A DNA stretch of 64,000 nucleotides from Burkholderia diffusa (GCF_902499115.1 NZ_CABVPN010000014.1:1-64000); one strand, 5' to 3'. Shown: positions 1 through 9,213, numbered from the stretch's first letter. The notes: generated from the sequence alone by a model not told the origin. Numbers and translations: made by a program.

Positions 1-35
1 CATCTCAGCGCAGCGTTTACAACCATTCCTTCCCC

Positions 36-74
36 AAAACAAAAATGCCGTTCAGTCGCTTAACTGAACGGCAT
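36..74 (-). terminator. Rho-independent terminator of hmp
   Basis: A perfect 11-bp stem (45-55 paired with 64-74) with an 8-nt loop. Read on the minus strand it is followed by a T-rich run (44 down to 36). It lies about 50 nt beyond the hmp stop codon. Confidence 0.85.
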
Positions 75-123
75 TACGGCTCGCGCCGGGCTTTTTGGTT
101 GGCAAGCAGCCGCCGTCAGGCGC

Positions 124-1332
124 TCACTCGAGCGCGCCCGAACCGAAGATCTCGGTATTGACGCGCTCCGGCGCGACGCCGAGCGCGACCAGCGCGTCGC
201 GCTGCGCCTTCATGAACGCGATCGGGCCGCAGACGTAGTAGTCGGCATCCGGCACCAGCGCGTATTGCTTCACGCGTTCCGGCGTCAAGCGCCCCTCGAG
301 GTCGTGATCGACGCGGACCCGGTCGTTCGGGCCGACCAGCTCGTACAGCACCGTGCGCTTCACGTTCGCATGTTCGCGCACCGTATCGTTCAGCCAGTCG
401 CGGAACGCATGCACCGCGCCCGACCGGCACGCGTGAACGAACCGCACCTCGCGCGTGCTGCCTTCGCCGACCAGCGTCGATGCCATCGACACCATCGGCG
501 TCAGGCCGACGCCGCCGGAGATCAGCACGACCGGCGTATCGACGCCGCGCTTCAGCGAAAATTCACCCATCGGCGCGGTCACTTCGACGATCGCGCCCTC
601 CTCAACGCCGTCATGCATCAGCGTCGATACCTTGCCGGGCGGGATCGCTTCCGGCTGGCCGGCCTCGCGCTTCACCGAGATGCGCAGCCACTTGCCGTGC
701 GGTGCGTCGGACAGGCTGTACTGGCGCGGCTGGTCGACGCCGAGGTCGCCGACGAAACGCTTCACCGTGACGTACTGGCCCGGCGCGAAGGTCGGCGCCT
801 CACCGCCGTCGGCAGGCGTCAGGTAGAACGACGTGATCTCGTCGCTTTCACGCACCTTGCGGGCGACCTTGAACGGACGGAAGCCGCTCCACGCGGCGCC
901 CGCGTACAGGTCGGCCTCGGCGCCGATCAGGATCTGCGCGAGCTGGCCGTACGCGACACGCCATGCCTCGAGCGTCTCCGCGTCGACCGCGTCGCCGAGC
1001 ACTTCAACGATCGACGCGAGCAGATTCTCGCCGACGATCGGGTAATGCTCGGGACGGATGTTCAGGCTCGCGTGCTTGTGCGCTATGTGCGACACCGCCC
1101 CGCCGAGCGCGCCGAGGTTGTCGATGTTCGCCGCATACGCATAGACCGCCTTCGCGAGCGTTTCCGGCTGGCTGCCGGTCTTCTGGTGCGTCTGGTTGAA
1201 CAGGTTCTTCAGTTCCGGATGGCGCGCGAACATGCGCTGGTAGAAGTGCTTCGTGATCGTCGCACCGTGCACGGCGAGGACAGGGGCAGTGGCCTTCACA
1301 CGAGCCATCTGGTCAGCGGTGATGTGGGTCAT
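124..1332 (-). CDS. hmp: Flavohaemoglobin (nitric oxide dioxygenase)
   Basis: Converts nitric oxide to nitrate using O2 and NAD(P)H in the cytosol. The 402-residue length is normal for Hmp. A globin domain (about 1-140) carries the distal Tyr31 (HFYQRMF) and the proximal His87 (AHKHASL). An FAD-binding domain follows with RQYSLS, then an NAD-binding domain with GGVGLTPM. A GGAG ribosome site lies 7 nt before the ATG. The start is 18 bp from a 23-bp NsrR-like palindrome, so nitric-oxide-controlled repression is likely. It is monocistronic, with its own terminator. Confidence 0.96.
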   Translation of the reverse strand: MTHITADQMARVKATAPVLAVHGATITKHFYQRMFARHPELKNLFNQTHQKTGSQPETLAKAVYAYAANIDNLGALGGAVSHIAHKHASLNIRPEHYPIVGENLLASIVEVLGDAVDAETLEAWRVAYGQLAQILIGAEADLYAGAAWSGFRPFKVARKVRESDEITSFYLTPADGGEAPTFAPGQYVTVKRFVGDLGVDQPRQYSLSDAPHGKWLRISVKREAGQPEAIPPGKVSTLMHDGVEEGAIVEVTAPMGEFSLKRGVDTPVVLISGGVGLTPMVSMASTLVGEGSTREVRFVHACRSGAVHAFRDWLNDTVREHANVKRTVLYELVGPNDRVRVDHDLEGRLTPERVKQYALVPDADYYVCGPIAFMKAQRDALVALGVAPERVNTEIFGSGALE

Positions 1333-1349
1333 GTTCGATTTCTCCGTTA

Positions 1350-1372
1350 AACATGCACATACGATACATCTT
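1350..1372 (-). promoter_or_regulatory. NsrR-type operator upstream of hmp
   Basis: On the hmp strand the 23-bp element begins AAGATGTAT and ends GTGCATGTT. This is the spacing and half-site form of the proteobacterial NsrR box (two inverted AAGATGCAT-like arms). Hmp is the classic NsrR target. Binding is inferred. Confidence 0.75.
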
Positions 1373-1428
1373 TAAAAATCGACGCCCCTCGGGCAAATTG
1401 TCGCAGCGCGCAAAAACGCTACCGGGCG

Positions 1429-1980
1429 TCAGCGGACGCGCCCGCGCTCCCACAGCACGTCCGAGCCGCCACCCGCGCGGTTCAGCACGCGCGCCAGCAC
1501 GAACAGCAGGTCCGACAGCCGGTTCACGTAACGCCGCGGCGCATCATTGAGCGTGTCGTTCCGCCCGAGCGCGACGATCGAGCGCTCCGCGCGGCGGCAC
1601 ACCGTCCGGCATACGTGCGCGAGCGACGCCGCGCGCGAGCCGGCCGGCAGGATGAATTCCTTCAGCGGCGGCAGCGTCGCGTTGTAGTCGGCGAGCCACC
1701 GGTCGAGGCGCGCGAGGTGCGTGTCGTCGAGTACCGCGTGGCCGGGAATGCACAGCTCGCCGCCGAGATCGAACAGGTCGTGCTGGATCGTGACGAGCGC
1801 GGTGCGCACGTCGTCCGGCAGCGGCTCGGCAAGCAGCACGCCGAGGTTCGAGTTCAGTTCGTCGACGTCGCCGATCGCGGCGATCCGCGCGTCGTCCTTG
1901 CCGATGCGCCGTCCGTCGCCGAGACCCGTGGTGCCGTCGTCGCCCGTGCGCGTCGCGATCTTGCTCAAGCGGTTGCCCAT
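1429..1980 (-). CDS. PduO-type cob(I)alamin adenosyltransferase
   Basis: Transfers the adenosyl group of ATP to cob(I)alamin to make coenzyme B12. At 183 residues it has the usual PduO/MMAB size. The N-terminal ATP-binding signature TRTGDDGTTGLGDG is at about residues 10-24, and the C-terminal helix RRAERSIVALGR...RYVNRLSDLLFVLAR is characteristic. It lies upstream of hmp in the same direction, but about 100 bp and the NsrR box separate them, so joint transcription is not implied. No B12 biosynthesis genes are nearby, so salvage of imported cobalamin is plausible. Confidence 0.92.
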   Translation of the reverse strand: MGNRLSKIATRTGDDGTTGLGDGRRIGKDDARIAAIGDVDELNSNLGVLLAEPLPDDVRTALVTIQHDLFDLGGELCIPGHAVLDDTHLARLDRWLADYNATLPPLKEFILPAGSRAASLAHVCRTVCRRAERSIVALGRNDTLNDAPRRYVNRLSDLLFVLARVLNRAGGGSDVLWERGRVR

Positions 1981-2076
1981 GCGAATCTCCTCTCGTGCGC
2001 GGCCGCGATGCGGCCCGGTTGCCTAGGAACGCGATTATCGCAGCCCGCGGCGGCGGGCGCAGCGGGCGTTACAGCG

Positions 2077-2082
2077 TAGAAT
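2077..2082 (+). promoter_or_regulatory. Candidate -10 box before the D-lactate dehydrogenase-like gene
   Basis: TAGAAT lies 38 bp before the GTG start at 2121, giving a predicted leader of about 32 nt. No convincing -35 element was found. Confidence 0.4.
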
Positions 2083-2120
2083 GGGCCGAAAGTTTGACAA
2101 GCAGTCGTCAGGAGACATTC

Positions 2121-3530
2121 GTGAATCACCCTGCCCCGCCGGCCACCGCGCGCCGCCCGCTGCCCTCCGCCATGCTCGATGCGCTGCGCGCCGCCTTCGG
2201 CGAGCGCGTCTCGACCGCCGACGCCGTCCGCGCCCATCACGGCCGCGACGAATCGCCGTTCGATCCGCAACTGCCCGATGCCGTCGTATTCGCCCACAAC
2301 GCCGATGAAGTTCGCGAAGTCGTCTCACTGTGCGCGCTCTACGGCGTACCGCTGATCCCGTACGGCGCCGGCTCGTCGCTCGAAGGTCACCTCCTCGCCG
2401 TGCGCGGCGGCGTCTCGCTCGACCTGTCGGAAATGAACCGGGTGCTGTCGATCAACGCGGAAGACCTGACCGTCACGGTCGAGCCGGGCATCACGCGCAA
2501 GGCGCTCAACGAAGCGCTGCGCGACACCGGCCTGTTCTTCCCGATCGATCCGGGCGCCGACGCCAGCATCGGCGGCATGACCGCGACCCGCGCATCGGGC
2601 ACCAACGCCGTGCGCTATGGAACCATGCGCGAGAACGTGCTCGGCCTGACCGCCGTGCTCGCCGACGGCCGTGTCGTGAAGACGGGCTCGCGCGCGCGCA
2701 AGTCGTCGGCCGGCTACGACCTCACGCGCCTGTTCGTCGGCTCCGAAGGCACGCTCGGCGTGATCACGGAGATCACGCTACGCCTGCATCCGCTGCCCGA
2801 GGCCGTGTCGGCCGCGATCTGCACGTTCCCGTCGATGGGCGACGCGGTGCGCACCGTGATCGAGACGATCCAGATCGGCGTGCCGATCGCACGCGTCGAG
2901 TTCGTCGATGCGCTCGCGGTACGCTCGATCAACCGCCACTCGAACCTGACGCTCGCCGAAGCGCCGACGCTGTTCTTCGAATTCCACGGCACCGAAGCCG
3001 GCGTGAAGGAGCAGGCCGAGCTCGTGCAGACGCTTGCGGGCCAGAACAATGGCCAGGGCTTCGAATGGGCGACCCGCCCCGAGGATCGCACGCGGCTCTG
3101 GGCCGCGCGCCACAACGCGTATTTTGCGATGCTGCAGCTCAAACCCGGCTGCCGCGCGGTGACGACCGACGTGTGCGTGCCGATCTCGCAACTCGCCGCG
3201 TGCGTCGAGGAAACCGAAGTCGACCTGCGCGCATCGTCGCTGCCCTGCCCGATCGTCGGCCACGTCGGCGACGGCAATTTCCACGTCGCGATCCTGATCG
3301 ATCCCGACAAGCCCGAGGAAATCGACGAAGCCGAACGCATCAACGACCGGATCGTCGAACGCGCGCTGCGCCTCGGCGGCACCTGCACCGGCGAGCACGG
3401 CGTCGGCCTGCACAAGATGCGCTTCCTGCCGAAGGAGCACGGCGACAACGCGATCGACGCGATGCGCGCGATCAAGCTCGCGCTCGATCCGCGCAACCTG
3501 ATGAATCCCGGCAAGATCTTCACGTGCTGA
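2121..3530 (+). CDS. FAD-linked oxidase, D-lactate dehydrogenase (cytochrome) type
   Basis: Predicted membrane-associated flavoenzyme that oxidises a D-2-hydroxy acid and passes electrons to the quinone pool. A GTG start at 2121 is chosen because GGAG lies at 2111-2114; longer frames upstream run into the adenosyltransferase promoter region. The 469-residue protein has an N-terminal FAD-binding PCMH domain (VPLIPYGAGSSLEGH) and a C-terminal FAD-oxidase domain (GHVGDGNFHVAI, GTCTGEHGVGLHK). It resembles mitochondrial-type LDHD more than GlcD. It is the first of two paralogues in tandem. The exact substrate (D-lactate or another 2-hydroxy acid) cannot be told from sequence. Confidence 0.88.
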   Translation: MNHPAPPATARRPLPSAMLDALRAAFGERVSTADAVRAHHGRDESPFDPQLPDAVVFAHNADEVREVVSLCALYGVPLIPYGAGSSLEGHLLAVRGGVSLDLSEMNRVLSINAEDLTVTVEPGITRKALNEALRDTGLFFPIDPGADASIGGMTATRASGTNAVRYGTMRENVLGLTAVLADGRVVKTGSRARKSSAGYDLTRLFVGSEGTLGVITEITLRLHPLPEAVSAAICTFPSMGDAVRTVIETIQIGVPIARVEFVDALAVRSINRHSNLTLAEAPTLFFEFHGTEAGVKEQAELVQTLAGQNNGQGFEWATRPEDRTRLWAARHNAYFAMLQLKPGCRAVTTDVCVPISQLAACVEETEVDLRASSLPCPIVGHVGDGNFHVAILIDPDKPEEIDEAERINDRIVERALRLGGTCTGEHGVGLHKMRFLPKEHGDNAIDAMRAIKLALDPRNLMNPGKIFTC

Positions 3531-3568
3531 CACGGCGGCGCGCTGCCGCGCCGCCCGCTGGAGACCCC

Positions 3569-5062
3569 ATGAACGCTTCCGTCGAACTGTCGAGCGCAAC
3601 CCGCGCGCAACGCCAGCGCGAAGTCGTGCAGGCGCTGATGGCCGTGCTGCCGACGCATTGCCTGCTGTTCCGCGACGAAGATACGGCGCCATACGAATGC
3701 GACGGCCTGTCCGCGTACCGCCGGCTGCCGCTCGCGGTCGCGCTACCCGAAACCGAATCGCAGGTGCAGCGGATCGTGCAGATCTGCCGCCGCATGGAAG
3801 TGCCGATCGTGCCGCGCGGCGCGGGCACGAGCCTGTCCGGCGGCGCGCTGCCGATCGTCAACGGCGTCGTGCTGTCGCTCGCGCGCTTCACGCGCATCGT
3901 CGAGGTCGACCCGTACGCGCGCACCGCCACCGTGCAGCCCGGCGTGCGCAACCTCGCGATTTCGGAAGCGGCCGCGCCGTACGGGCTGTACTACGCACCC
4001 GATCCTTCGTCGCAGATCGCCTGCACGATCGGCGGCAACGTGGCGGAGAATTCCGGCGGCGTCCACTGCCTGAAATACGGGCTGACGGTGCACAACGTGA
4101 TGCGCGTGCGCGCGGTCACGATCGACGGCGAGATCGTCGAATTCGGCTCACTCGGCCTCGACACGCCGGGCCTCGACCTGCTCGCGGTGATGATCGGCAG
4201 CGAAGGGATGTTCGCGATCGTCACCGAGGTCACGGTGAAGCTGATCCCGAAACCGCAGACCGCGCAGCTCGTGATGGCGAGCTTCGACGATGTCGTGAAG
4301 GGCGGCGAGGCGGTCGCCGCGATCATCGCGTCGGGCATCATCCCGGCCGGGCTGGAGATGATGGACAAGCCGGCCACGCAGGCCGTCGAGGCGTTCACGC
4401 ACGCGGGTTACGACCTCGACGCGAAGGCGATCCTGCTGTGCGAATCGGACGGCACGCCCGAGGAAGTCGCGGAGGAAATCGTCCGCATGACGGCCGTGCT
4501 GCGCGAGCATGGCGCGACGCGAATCCAGGTGTCGCGCAACGAAAGCGAGCGGCTGCGTTTCTGGTCCGGCCGCAAGAACGCGTTTCCTGCCGCGGGACGC
4601 ATTTCCGCCGACTATTACTGCATGGACGGCACCGTGCCGCGCCGTGCGATCGGCCCCTTGCTCGCGCGCATCGAGCAACTCGAAACACGCTACGGGCTGC
4701 GCTGCATCAACGTGTTCCATGCCGGCGACGGCAACATGCATCCGCTGATCCTCTACAACGCGAACGATCCGGACGAGCTGCACCGCGCCGAGCAGTTCGG
4801 CGCGGAAATCCTCGAATGCTGCGTGGAATTCGGCGGCAGCGTGACGGGCGAGCACGGCGTCGGCATCGAAAAGCTCAATTCGATGTGCGTACAGTTCTCG
4901 CCGCAGGAGCGCGATGCGTTCTTCGCGGTCAAGCGCGCATTCGATCCGGCCGGGCTGCTCAACCCCGACAAGGGCATCCCGACCCGCGCGCGTTGCGCCG
5001 AGTACGGCCGCCAGCACGTCCGTGGGGGGCTGCTGCCGCACCCCGACCTGCCGCGCTTCTGA
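3569..5062 (+). CDS. glcD: Glycolate oxidase subunit GlcD
   Basis: FAD-containing catalytic subunit of the GlcDEF glycolate oxidase, which oxidises glycolate to glyoxylate and reduces quinone. The 497 residues match the GlcD family. FAD-binding motifs are VPIVPRGAGTSLSGGALP and CTIGGNVAENSGG. The C-terminal part carries NVFHAGDGNMHPL and GSVTGEHGVGIEK. It begins 38 bp after the upstream FAD oxidase stop codon, with GGAGA close to the ATG. It is followed by glcE and glcF, the usual order. Confidence 0.93.
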   Translation: MNASVELSSATRAQRQREVVQALMAVLPTHCLLFRDEDTAPYECDGLSAYRRLPLAVALPETESQVQRIVQICRRMEVPIVPRGAGTSLSGGALPIVNGVVLSLARFTRIVEVDPYARTATVQPGVRNLAISEAAAPYGLYYAPDPSSQIACTIGGNVAENSGGVHCLKYGLTVHNVMRVRAVTIDGEIVEFGSLGLDTPGLDLLAVMIGSEGMFAIVTEVTVKLIPKPQTAQLVMASFDDVVKGGEAVAAIIASGIIPAGLEMMDKPATQAVEAFTHAGYDLDAKAILLCESDGTPEEVAEEIVRMTAVLREHGATRIQVSRNESERLRFWSGRKNAFPAAGRISADYYCMDGTVPRRAIGPLLARIEQLETRYGLRCINVFHAGDGNMHPLILYNANDPDELHRAEQFGAEILECCVEFGGSVTGEHGVGIEKLNSMCVQFSPQERDAFFAVKRAFDPAGLLNPDKGIPTRARCAEYGRQHVRGGLLPHPDLPRF

Positions 5063-5175
5063 GCGCCGCGCAGTCACGCAGTCGCGCGGCCCGTGCCGGC
5101 CGTGCGCGTGGCGGCTGCATGCCTTCGTCATACGGGGCTTAGGGATAGTCGCGATGTGGATTCGCGCCACCCCGG

Positions 5176-5181
5176 TACAAT
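5176..5181 (+). promoter_or_regulatory. Candidate -10 box before glcE
   Basis: TACAAT lies 37 bp before the glcE ATG in a 150-bp gap after glcD, suggesting an internal promoter for glcEF. The -35 is not recognisable. Confidence 0.35.
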
Positions 5182-5212
5182 CGACCGGACAACAACGAGG
5201 CAGCAACAGAAC

Positions 5213-6301
5213 ATGGAAGAGGACGACATCGTCGCCGGATGGGCCGAGCGCATCCGTGCCGCCAGTGCCGACGGCCGGTCGCTGCGGATTCGCGGCGGCG
5301 GCACCAAGGACTGGTACGGCCAGGCGCTGGACGGCGAAATACTCGACACGCGCTCGTTTCAGGGCATCGTGTCGTACGATCCGGCCGAGCTCGTCGTCAC
5401 GGTCCGCGCGGGCACGCCGCTCGCGCAGCTTGAAACCGTCCTCGCCGAGTGCGGCCAGATGCTGCCGTTCGAGCCGCCGCATTTCGGCCGCGCGGCCACC
5501 GTCGGCGGCTGCATCGCGGCGGGCCTCGCGGGCCCGCGCCGCGCGACCTGCGGCGCGCCACGCGATTTCGTGCTCGGCGTCACGCTGATGAACGGGCGCG
5601 GCGAAGTGCTGCGCTTCGGCGGGCAGGTCGTGAAGAACGTCGCCGGCTACGACGTGTCGCGGCTGATGGCCGGCTCGCTCGGCACGCTCGGGCTGATGCT
5701 CGACCTGTCGATCAAGGTGCTGCCGGTGCCGGTCGCCGAAGTCACGCTGAAGTTCGAGGTGACCGCGACCGACGCGGTGCGCAAGCTCAACGAATGGGGC
5801 GGCCATCCGCTGCCGGTCAGCGCGAGCGCTTGGCGCAACGGCACGCTGGTCCTGCGGCTGTCGGGCGCCGAGGCCGCCGTGAAATCGGCGAAGACGCTGC
5901 TCGGCGGCGAAGTCGTCGACGCGGTCGAGGCCGAGCGATTCTGGGCCGGCCTGCGCGAGCACACCGATCCGTTCTTCAACGGCATTCCGCCCGGCTATGC
6001 GCTGTGGCGCCTCGCGCTGCCGTCGATCACCGAACCGATGCACCTGCCCGGCACCCAGTTGATGGAATGGGGCGGTGCGCAGCGCTGGTGGATCACCGAT
6101 GCCGACGCGCAGACGGTGCGCATGAGCGCGAAGCAGGCCGGCGGCCATGCGACGCTGTTCCGCGCGGGCGATTCCTACGACCGCAGCGCGGGCGTGTTCA
6201 CGCCGCTGCCCGCGCCGCTGATGAAGATTCACCGCGGGCTGAAGACGGCGTTCGATCCCGCGCGCATCTTCAACCGCGGCCGGCTCTACCCCGACCTCTG
6301 A
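5213..6301 (+). CDS. glcE: Glycolate oxidase subunit GlcE
   Basis: Second FAD-binding subunit of glycolate oxidase, needed for activity with GlcD and GlcF. The 362-residue protein is mostly an FAD-binding PCMH domain: GCIAAGLAGPRR at about residues 97-108 and QVVKNVAGYDVSRLMAGSLG near the middle. It lacks the large C-terminal substrate domain of GlcD, as expected. The ATG at 5213 is preferred over longer frames because GAGG lies 13 nt upstream and homology begins there. glcF starts 7 bp after its stop. Confidence 0.92.
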   Translation: MEEDDIVAGWAERIRAASADGRSLRIRGGGTKDWYGQALDGEILDTRSFQGIVSYDPAELVVTVRAGTPLAQLETVLAECGQMLPFEPPHFGRAATVGGCIAAGLAGPRRATCGAPRDFVLGVTLMNGRGEVLRFGGQVVKNVAGYDVSRLMAGSLGTLGLMLDLSIKVLPVPVAEVTLKFEVTATDAVRKLNEWGGHPLPVSASAWRNGTLVLRLSGAEAAVKSAKTLLGGEVVDAVEAERFWAGLREHTDPFFNGIPPGYALWRLALPSITEPMHLPGTQLMEWGGAQRWWITDADAQTVRMSAKQAGGHATLFRAGDSYDRSAGVFTPLPAPLMKIHRGLKTAFDPARIFNRGRLYPDL

Positions 6302-6308
6302 GGGCTCG

Positions 6309-7535
6309 ATGCAAACGAACCTCGCCGATTTCATCCGCAATACGCCCGACGGCGACGAGGCCGACGCGATCCTGCGCAAGTGCGTGCATTGCGGCTTCTG
6401 CACCGCGACGTGCCCGACCTATCAGCTGCTCGGCGACGAACTCGATGGCCCGCGCGGCCGCATCTACCTGATCAAGCAGATGGTCGAAGGCGCGCCCGTC
6501 ACGCGCAGCACGCAGCAGCACCTCGACCGCTGCCTCACCTGCCGCAGCTGCGAGACGACCTGCCCGTCGGGTGTCCAGTACGGCCGGCTCGTCGAGATCG
6601 GCCGCAAGCACGTCGAAGCGCAAGTGCAGCGCCCCGTGCAGCAGCGGCTCGTGCGTCGCTTGCTCGCGAGTCTCGTGCCGAACGCGACGCTGTTCTCGCC
6701 GATCATGCGGCTCGGCCAGCACGTGCGGCCGCTCTTGCCGAAACGGCTGCGCGACAAGGTGCCGCCGCGCACGCGACTGCTCGAATGGCCGCAGCGCACG
6801 CATCCGCGCAAGATGCTGATGCTCGCCGGCTGCGTGCAGCCGTCGATGCTGCCGAACATCAACATCGCGACCGCGCGCGTGCTCGACGCGCTCGGTGTCG
6901 AGACGATCGTCGCGCCCGACGCGGGCTGCTGCGGCGCGATCCGCCTGCACCTGAACTATCACGACGAAGCGCTCGACGACGCGCGCCGCAACATCGACGC
7001 GTGGTGGCCGTACGTCGCGCAAGGCGCCGAGGCGATCGTGATGAATGCATCGGGCTGCGGCGCGACGGTGCTCGAATACGCGCACCTGCTGCGCGACGAT
7101 CCGGCCTATGCGGAGAAGGCGCAGCACATCGTCGCGCTGACGCGCGACATCTCCGACGTGCTGCTCGCGTTCGAGGCCGAGATCTCGACGCTCGCGCGAC
7201 GCCGCGCGATCCATACCGTCGCGTATCACCCGCCGTGCACGTTGCAGCACGGCCAGCAGTCGCGCGGCAAGGTCGAGCGCCTGCTCGAGACGCTCGGCAT
7301 CGACGTACGGCTGCCGGCCGACAGCCATCTGTGCTGCGGGTCGGCCGGCACCTATTCGCTGACGCAGCCGTCGCTGTCGTACCGGCTGCGCAAGCAGAAG
7401 CTGCAGAAGCTGCAGGCGCTCGAGCCGCAGATGATCGTGTCCGGCAACGTCGGCTGCATCGCGCACCTGCAAAGCGGCACGCAGATTCCCGTCGCGCACT
7501 GGATCCAGCTCGTCGAGCATCTGCTGTACGGCTAG
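6309..7535 (+). CDS. glcF: Glycolate oxidase iron-sulfur subunit GlcF
   Basis: Electron-transfer subunit that passes electrons from the flavin subunits to the membrane quinone pool. The 408-residue protein has two ferredoxin-type [4Fe-4S] motifs: Cys25, 28, 31, 35 and Cys75, 78, 81, 85, the first Cys of one cluster pairing with the last three of the other in the usual way. Two CCG domains follow (AGCVQP...DAGCCGA and HPPCTL...CCGSAGTY). It ends the glcDEF run. No glcC regulator or glcB is adjacent. Confidence 0.94.
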   Translation: MQTNLADFIRNTPDGDEADAILRKCVHCGFCTATCPTYQLLGDELDGPRGRIYLIKQMVEGAPVTRSTQQHLDRCLTCRSCETTCPSGVQYGRLVEIGRKHVEAQVQRPVQQRLVRRLLASLVPNATLFSPIMRLGQHVRPLLPKRLRDKVPPRTRLLEWPQRTHPRKMLMLAGCVQPSMLPNINIATARVLDALGVETIVAPDAGCCGAIRLHLNYHDEALDDARRNIDAWWPYVAQGAEAIVMNASGCGATVLEYAHLLRDDPAYAEKAQHIVALTRDISDVLLAFEAEISTLARRRAIHTVAYHPPCTLQHGQQSRGKVERLLETLGIDVRLPADSHLCCGSAGTYSLTQPSLSYRLRKQKLQKLQALEPQMIVSGNVGCIAHLQSGTQIPVAHWIQLVEHLLYG

Positions 7536-7558
7536 CACGGCGCCTGCGGCGGCGTCCG

Positions 7559-7564
7559 TATAAT
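7559..7564 (+). promoter_or_regulatory. Candidate -10 box for the YggS-like gene and proC
   Basis: A perfect TATAAT lies 24 bp after the glcF stop and 88 bp before the next start codon. The -35 is weak. Confidence 0.5.
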
Positions 7565-7651
7565 GGGTGATTCGAAGCGGCGCGTGCCGTGCCGCATTCG
7601 TCACCGTACTCGCTGCCGTACTCGTTCCCCGTGCCTGCTTCCGTGCCCGTC

Positions 7652-8350
7652 ATGTCCGACTTCGCCGCCCGTCTCGACTCCGTTCACCGCCGCATCGCCG
7701 ACGCCGCCCGCGCGGCCGGCCGCGATCCCGCCACCGTCTCGCTGCTCGCCGTGTCGAAGACTTTTCCCGCCGACGACGTCCGCACCGCGCATGCGGCCGG
7801 ACAACGCGCGTTCGGCGAGAACTACGTGCAGGAATCGATCGACAAGATCGACGCGCTCGCCGACCTGCGCGCGGACCTCGAATGGCATTTCATCGGGCCG
7901 CTGCAATCGAACAAGACGCGCCCGGTCGCCGAACGGTTCGACTGGGTCCATTCGGTCGACCGGCTGAAGATCGCGCAGCGCCTCGCCGAACAACGCCCCG
8001 CGCACCTGCCGCCGCTCAACGTGTGCGTGCAGGTGAACATCAGCGGCGAGGCGTCCAAGAGCGGCGTCGCGCCGGCCGACGTGGCCGAGCTCGCGCGCGC
8101 GATCGCCGCGCTGCCGGCGCTGCGGCTGCGCGGCCTGATGGCGATTCCCGAACCGGCTGGCGATATCGACGCGCAACGCGTGCCGCATCGCGCGCTGCGC
8201 GCGCTGTTCGACGCATTGCGCGCCGAGGGCCTGCCGCTCGACACGTTGTCGATGGGCATGTCCGCCGATCTCGAAGCCGCGGTGCTCGAAGGCGCGACGA
8301 TCGTGCGCGTCGGCACCGCGATCTTCGGCGCGCGCGACTATTCGCACTGA
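7652..8350 (+). CDS. PLP-binding homeostasis protein (YggS/PROSC family)
   Basis: Cytosolic pyridoxal-5-phosphate carrier that balances B6 vitamers and amino-acid pools and has no known catalytic activity. The 232-residue product starts at MSDFAARL. Lys36 in LLAVSKTF is the PLP Schiff-base lysine of the family, and FGENYVQE and SMGMSADLEAA bind the cofactor phosphate. An in-frame ATG 63 bp upstream would add a Pro/Ser-rich leader and is not favoured. It sits 50 bp before proC, a pairing conserved in many bacteria. Confidence 0.92.
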   Translation: MSDFAARLDSVHRRIADAARAAGRDPATVSLLAVSKTFPADDVRTAHAAGQRAFGENYVQESIDKIDALADLRADLEWHFIGPLQSNKTRPVAERFDWVHSVDRLKIAQRLAEQRPAHLPPLNVCVQVNISGEASKSGVAPADVAELARAIAALPALRLRGLMAIPEPAGDIDAQRVPHRALRALFDALRAEGLPLDTLSMGMSADLEAAVLEGATIVRVGTAIFGARDYSH

Positions 8351-8400
8351 GCGCTGCGCTTTTCCGCCTTTCCGTTCAATCACCTGCTCAATCTGACATC

Positions 8401-9213
8401 ATGAAAATCGCATTCATCGGCGGCGGCAACATGGCCGCGGCCCTCATCGGCGGCCTGATCAAGCGCGGCGTCGCCGCCGACGGCCTGTATGCCATCGACG
8501 TCAACGAGGACGCCCGCGCGCGCGCGGCGCAGCAGTTCGGCATCCGCACCGGCGCGGCCATCGACGCGACGCTCGCGGACTACGACGCGATCGTGCTCGC
8601 GGTGAAACCGCAGGCGCTGAAGGACGTCGCGCAAGCGCTCGCGCCGCATTTGAAATCGCAGCTCGTGATCAGCATTGCGGCAGGCATCCGCGGCACCGAC
8701 CTCGCCCGTTGGCTCGGCGACTACGCGCGCGTCGTGCGCACGATGCCGAACACGCCCGCGCTGGTCGGCATGGGCGTGACGGGTCTCGCCGCGCTGCCGG
8801 GCGTCGACGCGGCCGGTCGCGAGCTCGCGTCGAACGTGCTCGGCGCGGTCGGCGAGATCGTGTGGTTCGACGACGAAGCGCAGCTCGATGCGGTCACGGC
8901 AATCTCGGGCAGCGGCCCGGCCTACGTGTTCTACTTCATCGAGGCGCTGCAGGAAGCCGCGCGCCGCCTCGGCATGAACGACGAACAGGGCCGCGCGCTT
9001 GCGGTCGCGACGTTCGCGGGCGCCGCGCAACTCGCCGCGCAATCGGGCGAGCCGGCAAGCGTGCTGCGCGAGCGCGTGACGTCGAAGGGCGGCACGACGG
9101 CCGCCGCGCTCGCGTCGTTCGACGCGCAGGGCGTGAAGGATGCGATCGTGCGCGGCGCGCTCGCAGCCGAGGCACGCGCGAAGGAAATGGGCGACGAGCT
9201 CGGCCGCGCGTAA
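8401..9213 (+). CDS. proC: Pyrroline-5-carboxylate reductase
   Basis: Last step of proline synthesis: reduces 1-pyrroline-5-carboxylate with NAD(P)H. The 270 residues are normal for ProC. The N-terminal Rossmann motif is FIGGGNMAAALIGG at about 5-18. The C-terminal helical dimer domain carries ISGSGPAYVFYFIEAL and the signature VTSKGGTTAAAL. Shares direction and probably transcript with the upstream PLP-binding protein gene. Confidence 0.96.
   Translation: MKIAFIGGGNMAAALIGGLIKRGVAADGLYAIDVNEDARARAAQQFGIRTGAAIDATLADYDAIVLAVKPQALKDVAQALAPHLKSQLVISIAAGIRGTDLARWLGDYARVVRTMPNTPALVGMGVTGLAALPGVDAAGRELASNVLGAVGEIVWFDDEAQLDAVTAISGSGPAYVFYFIEALQEAARRLGMNDEQGRALAVATFAGAAQLAAQSGEPASVLRERVTSKGGTTAAALASFDAQGVKDAIVRGALAAEARAKEMGDELGRA

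Noticed and set aside
2330..5062. 910-codon plus-strand frame that includes glcD
   Set aside because: Only the glcD part (from 3569) has family sequence. The upstream part is an out-of-frame shadow of the D-lactate dehydrogenase-like gene.
7589..7651. Longer N-terminus of the PLP-binding protein
   Set aside because: Leader MPHSSPYSLPYSF... is a low-complexity stretch absent from the family; MSDFAARL is the usual start.
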